From contig NC_018870.1 in NCBI RefSeq assembly GCF_000305935.1, forward strand, positions 1,969,001-2,033,000: 64,000 bases of DNA, written 5' to 3'. The DNA comes from Thermacetogenium phaeum DSM 12270. Its GTDB lineage: Bacteria; Bacillota; DSM-12270; Thermacetogeniales; Thermacetogeniaceae. How positions within the stretch are numbered: the first letter of the stretch is position 1; every line of letters starts with the position of its first letter. Made by a program: the position numbers and the translations under genes. This document shows, one piece after another, positions 25,341 through 34,102 of the stretch. The notes under the pieces were generated by a model. That model searched no databases. It was not told the DNA's origin and saw nothing but the letters and a program-made list of their open reading frames with translations.

Positions 25341-25760
25341 TACGAGCGCTTCAACAGGCGGTTGGTTGCCTTTTTGAAGGAGTGCCTGGCGAACCAAGAG
25401 CGGAACTTGTCAGTCACGCCAGCCTCGTGCTCTCGGAAAAACTGAAAGGGTTCAAGGATTTGGTGATAGCATGGCACAATCGTAAGGTTGCACGAGAAGC
25501 TGGCCAAACAGTTCCCCGGGGCAAGGGGCAAAGCCGAGCTTAAGATACACAACGCCAAAACGATCAGGCCCAGAAGAGAGGTCACTGCCGCATCCAACAG
25601 ATTCAGGCTGCAGTAGCAGGCCGTTAAGACGACCAGCACAGGCAGCTGGAGGAAAACATTGATTCCGGGTGGCAGCAGCAAGCTGCAGACTAAGAATGAT
25701 GCCAGCGATTTAAGGAAAGCAACGATCAGGACGCTTTTCAGCTTTGCTTGAATCAAACCA
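25341..25760 (+). pseudogene. IS4-like transposase, 3' fragment with frameshifts
   Basis: Coding remnants follow one another in different frames: YERFNRRLVAFLKECL, then LVSHASLVLSEKLKGFKDLVIA, then HEKLAKQFPGARGKAELKIH. They continue the fragment that ends at 23432. Several frameshifts and a deletion after KIH show an old pseudogene. The minus-strand reading of this stretch gives a 138-residue hydrophobic frame that is a by-product. Confidence 0.6.
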
Positions 25761-25775
25761 AAGTCAAACCCAGAG

Positions 25776-25880
25776 AGATAAGAAGGTGGAATCCTTTTCC
25801 CGAGAACCTTAGAACTATTTTTGCCAACTTAGGTAGGTATTCCTGGTATCTAAGTTGAGTTTAACAGATAAGAAGGTGGA
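25776..25880 (+). repeat. 15-bp direct repeat pair
   Basis: AGATAAGAAGGTGGA occurs at 25776-25790 and at 25866-25880, ninety bases apart, between the IS4-like remnant and the hairpin downstream of glmS. The pair could be the footprint of an insertion or its excision. Confidence 0.5.
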
Positions 25881-25909
25881 TCGAAGTGCAGGATCATGGT
25901 TCAAGTAGA

Positions 25910-25964
25910 AAAGGGATAAGTGGCGTCGTGCCTGAATTTTTCCAGGCTTTGCACTTATCCCTTT
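25910..25964. terminator. long hairpin downstream of glmS
   Basis: AAAGGGATAAGTG (25910-25922) pairs perfectly with CACTTATCCCTTT (25952-25964), and an inner stem GCCTG/CAGGC adds to it. On the minus strand the arm runs into TTTTC. It is about 130 bases past the glmS stop and probably ends the cda-glm transcript. CTTATCCCTT occurs again near 26001. Confidence 0.55.
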
Positions 25965-26091
25965 CTCATTCTGTATGGTCTTGGTCCTTAAACCTTTTCC
26001 CTTATCCCTTCCCAATCGAGAACCACTTTTTTTCGCACGGGGAAAAGGTATAAATGGAATATACACAGGTCTCTTGAAATGATGTGCTCCC

Positions 26092-27918
26092 CTACTCCAC
26101 CGTCACGCTTTTGGCCAAGTTGCGGGGTTTGTCGACATCACAGCCCCGGGCAACGGCCGTGTAGTAGGCGAAGAGCTGCAGGGGCACAACAGCCAGGAGC
26201 GGAGCCACAATTGAGGGTGCCTCGGGTAGGGCGATCACGTGGTCGACACTCCCGGCGACATCCTCGTTTTCTCCCAGGCAAACGGCGATAACCGTGCCGT
26301 GCCGCGCCTTAACCTCCTTTACATTGCTGAGGAGCTTCTCCAGGAGATCGTCCTGAGTGGCCAGGGCGATGACCGGCACGCCTTCGACGATCAGGGCAAG
26401 GGTGCCGTGCTTCAGCTCCCCGGCGGCATAGGCTTCTGCGTGGATGTAGGAGATCTCCTTGAGCTTGAGGGCGCCCTCCATGGCCACGGCGTAATCCAGC
26501 CCTCGTCCCAGGAAGAAGGCATCCTCACGGTCGCTGTACCGCTCTGCCAGGCCCCTGATGAGATCTTTTTGTTCCAGGATCTCCTCCACTTTGGCGGGAA
26601 TCTCCTGTAGGGTGGTGGTGATCTCAGCAGCCTCCTCTATACTCATGAGCCCTTGCGCCCTGGCAAAGAGCAGCCCCAGCAGATACATGACCAGCACCTG
26701 GGTGGTATAGGCCTTGGTAGAAGCAACGGCGATCTCCGGCCCCGCCCACGTGTAAATAACCTCGTCGGCCTCCCGGGTGATGCTGCTCCCCACCACATTG
26801 GTCACGGCCAACACCCGGCAACCCCGCTCCTTGGCCTCCCGCAGAGCGGCCAGAGTATCCGCCGTTTCCCCGGACTGGCTGATGACGATCGCCAGGGTTC
26901 CTGGTTCGAGCAGAGGGTCACGGTAGCGGAACTCCGAAGCCAGGTCGACCTCCACCGGAATCCGGGCCAACTTCTCCAGGATGTACCTACCGACCAGCCC
27001 GGCATGGTAGGCGGTTCCGCAGGCCACGATAACCACCTTGCGAAAGCCGCGCAGCTCCTCCGGGGTCATCTTCAGCTCCTCGAAAACGACATCCCCTGCG
27101 GCGGTGATCCGGCTCCCCATGGTGTCACGCAGCGCCCGCGGCTGCTCGTGAATCTCCTTGAGCATGAAGTGGGGATAGCCCTCGCATTCAGCGGCACGGG
27201 CATCCCAGCCTACATGAAAAACCTCTTTGGAGACGGGGTTTCCGGCGCCGTCCAAGATCCGCACGCCGTCAGGCGTGAGCTCAGCCATCTCCCCCTGATC
27301 CAAAAAATAGACGTTCCTGGTGTAAGGCAGAAGAGCCGGGATATCGGAGGCCAGGAAGTATTCCCCATCTCCGATCCCGACTATCAAAGGATTGTTTCTC
27401 CTCGCCGCCACCAGCAGGTCGGGGTGATGTTCGCTGATCAGCACGACGGCATAAGATCCCCGCACCTCCTCCAGGGCCAGCCGGAGGGCAGCGGAGAGGT
27501 CGCCACAGTACTTTTCCTCTACCAGATGGGCAATGACCTCCGTGTCCGTATCGGAGTTGAAACGATGCCCCCTCTCTTTCAGCTGCTCCTGAAGTTCATG
27601 AAAATTCTCAATGATCCCGTTGTGCACCACCGCGAACTTCCCGGTGCAGTCGTAGTGAGGATGGGCGTTGGCATCTGTAGGAGCACCGTGGGTTGCCCAG
27701 CGGGTATGCCCGATCCCGATCCCGGCGCGATATTTCCGGGAACTGAGCTCTTCCTCTAAAACGGCGATCCTCCCAGCTTTTTTGCACACCTTAAGGGAGC
27801 CGTCGTTCAAAAAGGCCACTCCCACTGAGTCATAACCCCGGTACTCCAGGGTTTTCAAACCCTTCATTAAGACTGAAACCGCGTCGCGATCACCAAGGTA
27901 TCCCATAATACCGCACAT
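26092..27918 (-). CDS. glmS: glutamine-fructose-6-phosphate aminotransferase
   Basis: The 608-residue protein starts MCGIMGYLGDRD, where Cys2 is the glutaminase nucleophile. It continues with the Ntn domain (IGHTRWATHGAPT) and two SIS sugar-isomerase domains (VACGTAYHAG, ISQSGETADTLAALREA), ending DKPRNLAKSVTVE as usual for GlmS. It makes glucosamine-6-phosphate, the first committed step to cell-wall amino sugars. A glmS ribozyme precedes it. It is the last gene of cdaA-ybbR-glmM-glmS. Confidence 0.97.
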   Translation of the reverse strand: MCGIMGYLGDRDAVSVLMKGLKTLEYRGYDSVGVAFLNDGSLKVCKKAGRIAVLEEELSSRKYRAGIGIGHTRWATHGAPTDANAHPHYDCTGKFAVVHNGIIENFHELQEQLKERGHRFNSDTDTEVIAHLVEEKYCGDLSAALRLALEEVRGSYAVVLISEHHPDLLVAARRNNPLIVGIGDGEYFLASDIPALLPYTRNVYFLDQGEMAELTPDGVRILDGAGNPVSKEVFHVGWDARAAECEGYPHFMLKEIHEQPRALRDTMGSRITAAGDVVFEELKMTPEELRGFRKVVIVACGTAYHAGLVGRYILEKLARIPVEVDLASEFRYRDPLLEPGTLAIVISQSGETADTLAALREAKERGCRVLAVTNVVGSSITREADEVIYTWAGPEIAVASTKAYTTQVLVMYLLGLLFARAQGLMSIEEAAEITTTLQEIPAKVEEILEQKDLIRGLAERYSDREDAFFLGRGLDYAVAMEGALKLKEISYIHAEAYAAGELKHGTLALIVEGVPVIALATQDDLLEKLLSNVKEVKARHGTVIAVCLGENEDVAGSVDHVIALPEAPSIVAPLLAVVPLQLFAYYTAVARGCDVDKPRNLAKSVTVE

Positions 27919-27929
27919 ACCTCAGTTCT

Positions 27930-28100
27930 CCTCCTTTTTGCCTCCCACGCGGTTTCACCCACCGGATACCCCTTTGTCACGGGGATTGCTCTCCGCTTTT
28001 CAAGGCATCCTCACGGTGGTGGGCCACCGAGGGGCACCCGCCGAAAAACTCGATAAACCCCTTCCTCGTCAACCGGCCGAAGGCCGGTCCAGGCGCTTGA
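27930..28100 (-). ncRNA. glmS ribozyme riboswitch
   Basis: On the minus strand the core reads AAGCGCCTGGACC, then GTTGACGAGGAAGGGGTTTA, TCGAGTTTTCGGCGGGTGCC and CCTCGGTGG, closely matching the catalytic core of the Bacillus glmS ribozyme. The predicted self-cleavage site is between 28097 and 28096. Glucosamine-6-phosphate is the cofactor, giving feedback control of glmS. It lies between glmM and glmS, so cleavage separates the two messages. Confidence 0.92.
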
Positions 28101-28240
28101 GATTCTGTTCTGTCACCTGCGCGGGAAGCCAGTTTTTCATTTTAATAATTGCTTCCGGCTGGAACCGGCAGCCATCCGGGACTTTAAACTGCGTGCTGAA
28201 CCAATTCTTTTCTCCTCACAAACTGCCGCTCCGCACCGCA

Positions 28241-29617
28241 TCACCGGCCAGCTTCTCTACCATCAGCAACAAGCTGGCGATTCAGCTGCACCGCCACAAC
28301 TTCGGCCAGTTCATCAACCACCTCCCGCAGCAAATTTTCATCCAAAGCCTCCCCCATCACCCTTATCAGCGGCTCGGTTCCCGAGGGGCGCACCAGAATT
28401 CGGCCTTGCTCTCCCAGGCGCTCTTCGGCCCGGCGAATGGCCTCCGCCACTTCGGGATTGTCCTTAAGCCCCTCCTTGTCCCTGACCCTTACGTTGACCA
28501 GTAGTTGGGGGAAGCGCCTCATCTGAGAAGCCAGCTGTGAAAGCGTCTTCCCTTCTTCCCTGATTACCCTCAACAGCTCCAGTGCAGTCACCAGACCGTC
28601 ACCGGTCGTGGTGCGGTCGAGGAAGATGATGTGGCCGGACTGCTCACCGCCCATGACGCCTCCGTTTTGAAGGAGGGCTTCCAGAATGTAGCGATCCCCG
28701 ACCCTGGTTTCCTCCACTGTGACGCCCACCTTCTGAAAGGCCTCCTTGAGGCCGAGGTTGCTCATGACGGAAACGGTCACCCTGTTCCCCTTCAATTCTC
28801 CCTTCCTGTGCCGGTGCAGGCCGCAGATAACCATGATCTGGTCGCCGTCCACCAGATTGCCCTCTTCGTCAACGGCAATCAGTCTGTCAGCATCCCCGTC
28901 AAAGGCCAGCCCGAGGTGCGCCTTACGCTCCCTTACCTCCCTCTGCAGCGCCTTCGGATTGGTTGAACCGCACTCTTCATTGATGTTGGTCCCGTCCGGT
29001 TCCCCGGCGATCACCACCACCTCTGCCCCCAGGTCTCGAAACAGCTGTGGGGCAACACAGGAGGCGGCTCCATTAGCGCAGTCGACGACGATCTTCAGAC
29101 CCTGCAAATCGACGGCAAGCACTTCTTCTAAAAAGGAGAGGTAACGCCCCACCGCCTCCTTCTCCTCATAGACCCTGCCGATGTCCACACCGGTAGGTCG
29201 AGGATAGGGAAATCCGTCCTTGAGCACCAGCCGCTCGATCTCCTCCTCCACCGGGTCGGGGAGCTTAAACCCATCACCTGCAAAGAATTTGATCCCGTTG
29301 TCGGCCACTGGGTTATGTGAAGCCGAAATGACAATCCCGGCACAGCAGTCATAGACCCTAGTGAGATAAGCCAGACCCGGCGTCGGTACAACACCCGCCC
29401 GCAGGCAGTCACCGCCTACGGACAGAATCCCCGCCATCAGAGCGGCCTCCAGCATGTCGCCGGAAATCCTCGTATCCTTCCCCAGGATGATGCGGGGCCG
29501 CCTGCCGCCCCGGCCCAGCACATAGGCACCCGCCTTTCCCAGCTTATACGCCAGCTCTGGGGTCAGGCCCTCGTTGGCAACACCCCTGACACCATCCGTG
29601 CCAAACAGCATACCCAT
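28241..29617 (-). CDS. glmM: phosphoglucosamine mutase
   Basis: The 458-residue protein has the N-terminal LFGTDGVRGVAN of GlmM, the phosphoserine loop ISASHNPVADNGIKFF, the metal-binding DGDADR, and the C-terminal phosphate-binding RPSGTEPLIRVM. It converts glucosamine-6-phosphate to the 1-phosphate. The product of GlmS is its substrate, and CdaA is known to interact with GlmM in related bacteria. It lies 48 bases after ybbR. Confidence 0.96.
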   Translation of the reverse strand: MGMLFGTDGVRGVANEGLTPELAYKLGKAGAYVLGRGGRRPRIILGKDTRISGDMLEAALMAGILSVGGDCLRAGVVPTPGLAYLTRVYDCCAGIVISASHNPVADNGIKFFAGDGFKLPDPVEEEIERLVLKDGFPYPRPTGVDIGRVYEEKEAVGRYLSFLEEVLAVDLQGLKIVVDCANGAASCVAPQLFRDLGAEVVVIAGEPDGTNINEECGSTNPKALQREVRERKAHLGLAFDGDADRLIAVDEEGNLVDGDQIMVICGLHRHRKGELKGNRVTVSVMSNLGLKEAFQKVGVTVEETRVGDRYILEALLQNGGVMGGEQSGHIIFLDRTTTGDGLVTALELLRVIREEGKTLSQLASQMRRFPQLLVNVRVRDKEGLKDNPEVAEAIRRAEERLGEQGRILVRPSGTEPLIRVMGEALDENLLREVVDELAEVVAVQLNRQLVADGREAGR

Positions 29618-29665
29618 TCTCCCTCATCCTCCCCACGAGAATAACACGCATATTATATCATTATT

Positions 29666-30619
29666 CTACTCCTCTGGCAGTTGCTCTTCTCCAACAGCCC
29701 CGATGTTAACGGTCACTTTCACCCTCGCCTGGCCCAAATTGATAACCCCGTCGGGAAGAGCCAGACCCACCTCTCTGGTGACGTTACCTTCAGCACCGGT
29801 AATGTCCACCGGCAGGGTAGCGACCTCCCGCAAATTCGCCAGCAGCTCCGCCGGCCCCGTAACCCGGATCTGGTTCGGCTCCACCCGGGTTTCCTTGACG
29901 GCAAATCCTTCCTTGGGCTCCCCCTGCAGGGCGGGGAGAACGGCTACGGTTTTAACGGGTCCGCTCGGCACAACCGGAAGCCTAACCTGAACAAAACCCG
30001 GCTGGACGACGACCTTACCCTCTACTTCCTCAGGTACAGTGACGGAAACCCTTCGGCTAATGCTGCTTTTTCCTCCGTTAACCTCGAGGACGGCCCGGAC
30101 ATCCTGCACCTTCGCCAGCAGCTTGCTGGGGCCCCTTAAGGTTACTGCATCGGGCTCGGCAACAGGGGTTTGGTATGTAAAACCGAGGTCTACTTCGCCA
30201 AGCACCTGCACCCTTACGGGCACCCTCTTCTCGTCATAGAAATCCAGAGCAACCCGAATGCGTTCCGGCTCGACCTTCAACACCTGGATACCCAAAGGGG
30301 CATCAACGCGGACGGGAAGAAGTACCTCCCCCACCTCCTGCCGGGAAACGTCGACGTAAGCCAAGATGTCTTCCTGCCTGAGGTTTTGGATGATGCTCCT
30401 CATCCCCCTGACGGTCACCCTGACCTCAGGGAGCGGTGAAGTAAGCACTATTTCGGAGGAGAGGCCTCGCGCTTCCACAGGAAGCGGAAAGGTGCGCTCG
30501 ACGAGAGGATCTCGCTGCCCGGCAACATAATACCAGAGCATCAGCGCCAGCATGATGGCCAGCAGTTTATAACCGATATTATTGCGGATGAACCAGTTCC
30601 CGATCCTGCTGTCGCCCAC
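29666..30619 (-). CDS. ybbR: YbbR-domain protein, CdaA regulator
   Basis: The 317-residue protein has an N-terminal membrane anchor (LLAIMLALMLWYYVAG at about residues 19-34) followed by extracytoplasmic YbbR repeats, each containing the pattern PEVRVTVRG or DAVTLRGPS and a beta-rich tail. YbbR (CdaR) modulates the diadenylate cyclase CdaA. Its start follows the cdaA stop by one base, so the two are tightly coupled. The order cdaA-ybbR-glmM-glmS is the conserved Firmicutes arrangement. Confidence 0.9.
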   Translation of the reverse strand: MGDSRIGNWFIRNNIGYKLLAIMLALMLWYYVAGQRDPLVERTFPLPVEARGLSSEIVLTSPLPEVRVTVRGMRSIIQNLRQEDILAYVDVSRQEVGEVLLPVRVDAPLGIQVLKVEPERIRVALDFYDEKRVPVRVQVLGEVDLGFTYQTPVAEPDAVTLRGPSKLLAKVQDVRAVLEVNGGKSSISRRVSVTVPEEVEGKVVVQPGFVQVRLPVVPSGPVKTVAVLPALQGEPKEGFAVKETRVEPNQIRVTGPAELLANLREVATLPVDITGAEGNVTREVGLALPDGVINLGQARVKVTVNIGAVGEEQLPEE

Positions 30620-30620
30620 C

Positions 30621-31412
30621 TCAGGAGATCACCGCCTTTCCTCCCTGACTCAAAAAGTCCCCCAGCATCTTCTCCAGATCCGTCCTGCCAAACCCCTGCA
30701 GAATCTTCCCGCCCTGCACCAGGGAGATAACTCCCCGCTCCTCGCTGACCACCACAGCCACTGCATCGCTCTGTTCTGTAATCCCCAGGGCGGCTCTATG
30801 TCTGGTGCCGAAATCTCGGCTAAGGAAGGGATTTTCGGTAAGGGGGAGGTAACAGGCTGCCGCCGCAATACGGTTCCCTTTAATGATCGCCGCACCGTCG
30901 TGGAGGGGGGTGTTCGGCTCAAAGATGCTCCCGATGATCTCAGCCGACACCAGAGCGTCGAGCTTCACCCCTTTTTCCACATATTCCTGGAGACCGGTTT
31001 CCCGCGCAAAGACCAGGAGCGCCCCAACCCGCCGCCGGGCAAGGGAATCCGCCGCCAAAGCCACCTGATGGGCCAAATGGCGCACTTCCTCATCAGCACG
31101 GCGGGAGTATTTTCCGAAAAAGCCTCCCCTACCTATCTGCTCCAGGGCGCGCCGCAGCTCCGGCTGAAAAACGACGGGTAGAGCTACGGCCAGGGCCGTC
31201 CAGGTCTTGTCCAGAAGCCAGTTAATCGTCGAGAGGTGAAACCAGGAACTGACCGAGGAGGCGATCACCAGCACCGCCAGCCCTTTAAGGAGCTGCACCG
31301 CCCGCGTCCCCTTGATCAGCAGCAGGAACTTATAAATCACAAAAGCGACGATCAGGATATCGACGAATGTCAGCAAATCGAGATAATTGAAGTATGTTAA
31401 GTAACCAGACAT
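30621..31412 (-). CDS. cdaA: diadenylate cyclase CdaA
   Basis: The 263-residue protein has three N-terminal hydrophobic segments (about 12-80) and a DAC domain with the catalytic LHDGAAII and GTRHRAALG (DGA and RHR motifs). It makes c-di-AMP, which controls osmotic and cell-wall homeostasis. The first gene of the cda-glm operon, it is divergent from the MFS gene. Confidence 0.95.
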   Translation of the reverse strand: MSGYLTYFNYLDLLTFVDILIVAFVIYKFLLLIKGTRAVQLLKGLAVLVIASSVSSWFHLSTINWLLDKTWTALAVALPVVFQPELRRALEQIGRGGFFGKYSRRADEEVRHLAHQVALAADSLARRRVGALLVFARETGLQEYVEKGVKLDALVSAEIIGSIFEPNTPLHDGAAIIKGNRIAAAACYLPLTENPFLSRDFGTRHRAALGITEQSDAVAVVVSEERGVISLVQGGKILQGFGRTDLEKMLGDFLSQGGKAVIS

Positions 31413-31547
31413 TTAATCACACCCGTAATCGGCCGGCAGCTTTCTTCACAAAAATATACATCAAATAAAGCCTTAATACCAGTTGGAAATTCCCCCCGCT
31501 CCAACATGTTCAGCGCCCATTATACGTACTCTGAACGAAGCCATCCG

Positions 31548-31576
31548 CTGACAATTGTCGCTAAAAGGATTAATAT
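31548..31576 (+). promoter_or_regulatory. promoter of the MFS transporter gene
   Basis: CTGACA (31548-31553), a 17-base spacer and TAATAT (31571-31576) resemble a sigma-A promoter. If real, the long N-terminal extension of the MFS frame (from 31506) is not transcribed. Confidence 0.4.
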
Positions 31577-31658
31577 TATGTTAATGATCTTTTTCCCTCG
31601 AGGCAAGAAAAGTTTCGGACAGGATAGAAGCATTTGTAGTAGGAAAGCGGGGCTGGAA

Positions 31659-32906
31659 GTGGTTATAAGAAATCTCAGCTTGGCGCAGTCCGTAGCAGCG
31701 CTTGGACACCGCAACTACCGTTTGTTCTGGTTTGGACAGCTGATCTCCCTGCAGGGGACCTGGATGCAAAATCTCGCCCAGGGCTGGCTGGTGCTGCAGA
31801 TGACAAACTCCCCATTTTTGCTAGGGGTGGTGACTGCCGTTCAATTCGCACCGCTGCTCTTATTCTCCCTAGTAGCCGGAGTTGCGGCCGACCGGGTACC
31901 TAAAAGAAAGCTGCTGCTTGCTACCCAGAGCGGCTCCGCCTTAACGGCCTTCACCTTGGGAATTCTCACCCTGACGGGGAAGGTACAGTACTGGCACGTT
32001 TTAACCCTGGCCGCTCTATTGGGAACCATCAATTCATTCGATACCCCGACCCGGCAGTCCTTCATCGTGGAGCTGGTCGGTAAGAAGGACCTGATGAACG
32101 CCATCGCTCTCAACTCAACGGCATTTAACGCCGCCAGGGTTATCGGACCTGCCATCGCCGGGCTGGCCATCGGCAAACTGGGAATAGCGCCCTGTTTCCT
32201 TTTAAATGCAGCCAGCTTTCTCGCCGTGATCGCCTGCCTGGCGGTAATTCGGGTGGACGATAACGCCAGGGACCTTTCCCAGGAAGAAGCCGTCTGGAAA
32301 AAGATCGGGGAGGGCTTACGGTTCATCAGGAAAACTCCGGTGATAAAGCGGACGATTACTCTAACTGGCATTCTCAGCGTCTTTGTGATGAATTTCAACG
32401 TGCTGGTTCCCATCCTGGCCAGAGACACTTTGGGGCAGCAGGCGGAAGGATACGGCTACTTGATGTCTGCTACAGGTATCGGGTCCTTCATCGGAGCAGT
32501 CTCCTTAGCGTTTATCAGCAGCAGGGGGCCGCGGCGCAAACTGCTCACCGCCGGAGCCCTCAGCCTCTGCCTCTTCCAGCTGCTTTTAGCGGTTAACCGT
32601 TCCTATTCCCTGGCCCTTGTGCTGCTGGCCTTTACAGGCTGGTCAATGATCACCTACGTGGCTTCAGCCAACACGACTCTACAGTTGAACTCACCGGACC
32701 ACCTGCGCGGCCGGGTGATGAGCGTTTACACTATGGTTTTTCTCGGAATGACACCCCTGGGAAGCCTTTTCAGCGGCGCCCTTTCTCAAGTCGGCGGTGC
32801 TCCGTTAGGATTTGCCGCCGGGTCTCTGATCGGCCTCGCCAGCACCGCCACAGTGTTAATGCGAATCCGAAGAGGCCGGTCCGTAGCATCGGATGCTAAA
32901 ATCTGA
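31659..32906 (+). CDS. MFS transporter, EntS-like family
   Basis: From the GTG at 31659 the protein has 415 residues with about 12 hydrophobic segments. It begins with a short cytoplasmic stretch and LGHRNYRLFWFGQLISLQG, contains GVAADRVPKRKLL (the A-motif loop between helices 2 and 3) and TPTRQSFI, and resembles the MFS_3 exporters related to EntS. Substrate unknown. The frame is open up to 31506, but that part looks non-native and a promoter lies within it. It may export a drug or siderophore. It is monocistronic as far as can be seen. Confidence 0.8.
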   Translation: MVIRNLSLAQSVAALGHRNYRLFWFGQLISLQGTWMQNLAQGWLVLQMTNSPFLLGVVTAVQFAPLLLFSLVAGVAADRVPKRKLLLATQSGSALTAFTLGILTLTGKVQYWHVLTLAALLGTINSFDTPTRQSFIVELVGKKDLMNAIALNSTAFNAARVIGPAIAGLAIGKLGIAPCFLLNAASFLAVIACLAVIRVDDNARDLSQEEAVWKKIGEGLRFIRKTPVIKRTITLTGILSVFVMNFNVLVPILARDTLGQQAEGYGYLMSATGIGSFIGAVSLAFISSRGPRRKLLTAGALSLCLFQLLLAVNRSYSLALVLLAFTGWSMITYVASANTTLQLNSPDHLRGRVMSVYTMVFLGMTPLGSLFSGALSQVGGAPLGFAAGSLIGLASTATVLMRIRRGRSVASDAKI

Positions 32907-32977
32907 CAGCAGGAGTTTCGTACCGGGATCACGAATACTTAAGTTGTCTCTTAAGGTTTACGAGGAGGATTGCGGTA

Positions 32978-33715
32978 ATGAAATTCTATAAATGGCAGCT
33001 TCCCCTGGCGGTTGTTCTCTTTATAACCGGCATTCTTTTGGTATCAACCCTGAGGGCGCTGGCCAGCACGGAAGATACCTCCTGGCGGAATAAGGATAAA
33101 AAACTGATAGCCTTAATTGAAGCGCAGGAGAAGAGCATTGAAGAACTGGAAAAGAACATCGCCGACAGGAGGAAGTCTCTTGAAGAATACCAGAAGACCC
33201 TGGCGGCGGGAAAAGCAGAAGCAGAAGAGCTGCAGGCGCAACTGGAGCAGCTGAGGGTTCTGTCTGGGATGACCGACGTCGTTGGGAAGGGGATAATCAT
33301 CCACCTCGACGACAACAGGAAAGGAGCCAAAGCCGCTGAAACTAAAAACCCGGAGCAGTTCAAAGAGGAAGACTTCCTGATCCACGACAAGCACCTACTC
33401 TACATTGTCAACGAACTTCGGGTCGGCGGCGCAGAAGCCATCTCCATCAACGGCCAGCGAATCATCGCTTCTTCGGATATCAGGTGCGTTGGCCCCATGA
33501 TCCTGGTGAACACCACCCGCCTGGCACCGCCCTACATCATTAAAGCGATCGGCGACCCCGAACGAATGACCAGGATCCTTGAGGCACCGGAGAGCGAATA
33601 TAATATCCTTAAAATGGCAGGCTATCCGGTAAGCATCGAAAAACACGATCAGGTCGTCGTCGAAGCATATAAAGGAAGCTATCAATTCATCTATGCACAG
33701 CCAAAGGAGGAATAA
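32978..33715 (+). CDS. DUF881 family protein (first copy)
   Basis: The 245-residue protein has an N-terminal membrane segment (about 8-27, LAVVLFITGILLVSTLRAL), a coiled coil (about 40-95, EEKSIEELEKNI-like heptads) and the DUF881 domain (GIIIHLDDN, LLYIVNELRVGGAEAISINGQR, PPYIIKAIGDPERM). Such proteins flank small basic protein genes near division genes in Firmicutes; the function is unknown but thought linked to the cell envelope. The GAGGAGG site nine bases upstream sets the start. Confidence 0.88.
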   Translation: MKFYKWQLPLAVVLFITGILLVSTLRALASTEDTSWRNKDKKLIALIEAQEKSIEELEKNIADRRKSLEEYQKTLAAGKAEAEELQAQLEQLRVLSGMTDVVGKGIIIHLDDNRKGAKAAETKNPEQFKEEDFLIHDKHLLYIVNELRVGGAEAISINGQRIIASSDIRCVGPMILVNTTRLAPPYIIKAIGDPERMTRILEAPESEYNILKMAGYPVSIEKHDQVVVEAYKGSYQFIYAQPKEE

Positions 33716-33718
33716 TAA

Positions 33719-34102
33719 GTGTGGTTGCCGCTGCTGGGGCTATTAATCGGCATCTTCATCGGTTCAGCGCTTTACATCCCTATCCCCGGCGTTTTTGCCA
33801 AGTATTTATCGGTCGCAGTGCTGGCCGCTTTGGACTCAACTTTCGGAGGAGTCAAATCCATTTTCGACGACAGGTTCGACGCCGCAATTTTGTTGACAGG
33901 ATTTTTTACCAACACTCTGCTGGCTGCCCTTCTCGCTTATTTGGGGGATCAGCTGGGGGTCGATCTCTACCTGGCCGCCGTCTTCGCCTTTGGGGTCAGA
34001 ATCTTCCAGAACATAGCCTTTATCAGACGACAGCTCCTGGCCAGGTGGATACAAAAACGTCACCTCCACGCCGCAAAGGAGAATGGCAATGAAGAGGCTT
34101 AA
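33719..34102 (+). CDS. sbp: small basic protein (DUF1290)
   Basis: The 127-residue membrane protein starts at GTG with AAAGGAGG eight bases before it. Hydrophobic segments LPLLGLLIGIFIGSALYIPI, YLSVAVLAALDSTFGG and FFTNTLLAALLAYLG match the family seen between DUF881 genes in Bacillus and Clostridia. The C-terminus is basic (FIRRQLLARWIQKRHLH). It overlaps the next gene by 14 bases. Its function is not established. Confidence 0.88.
   Translation: MWLPLLGLLIGIFIGSALYIPIPGVFAKYLSVAVLAALDSTFGGVKSIFDDRFDAAILLTGFFTNTLLAALLAYLGDQLGVDLYLAAVFAFGVRIFQNIAFIRRQLLARWIQKRHLHAAKENGNEEA

Noticed and set aside
25340-25756. 138-residue hydrophobic minus-strand frame that could pass for a membrane protein
   Set aside because: The plus strand carries IS4-like transposase pieces (LVSHASLVLSEKLKGFKDLVIA, HEKLAKQFPGARGKAELKIH) over the same bases, so the frame is a by-product.
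25776-25880. CRISPR-like repeat
   Set aside because: Only two copies, 90 bases apart, with no spacer pattern.
26653-27759. 368-codon plus-strand frame opposite glmS
   Set aside because: glmS is unmistakable on the minus strand.
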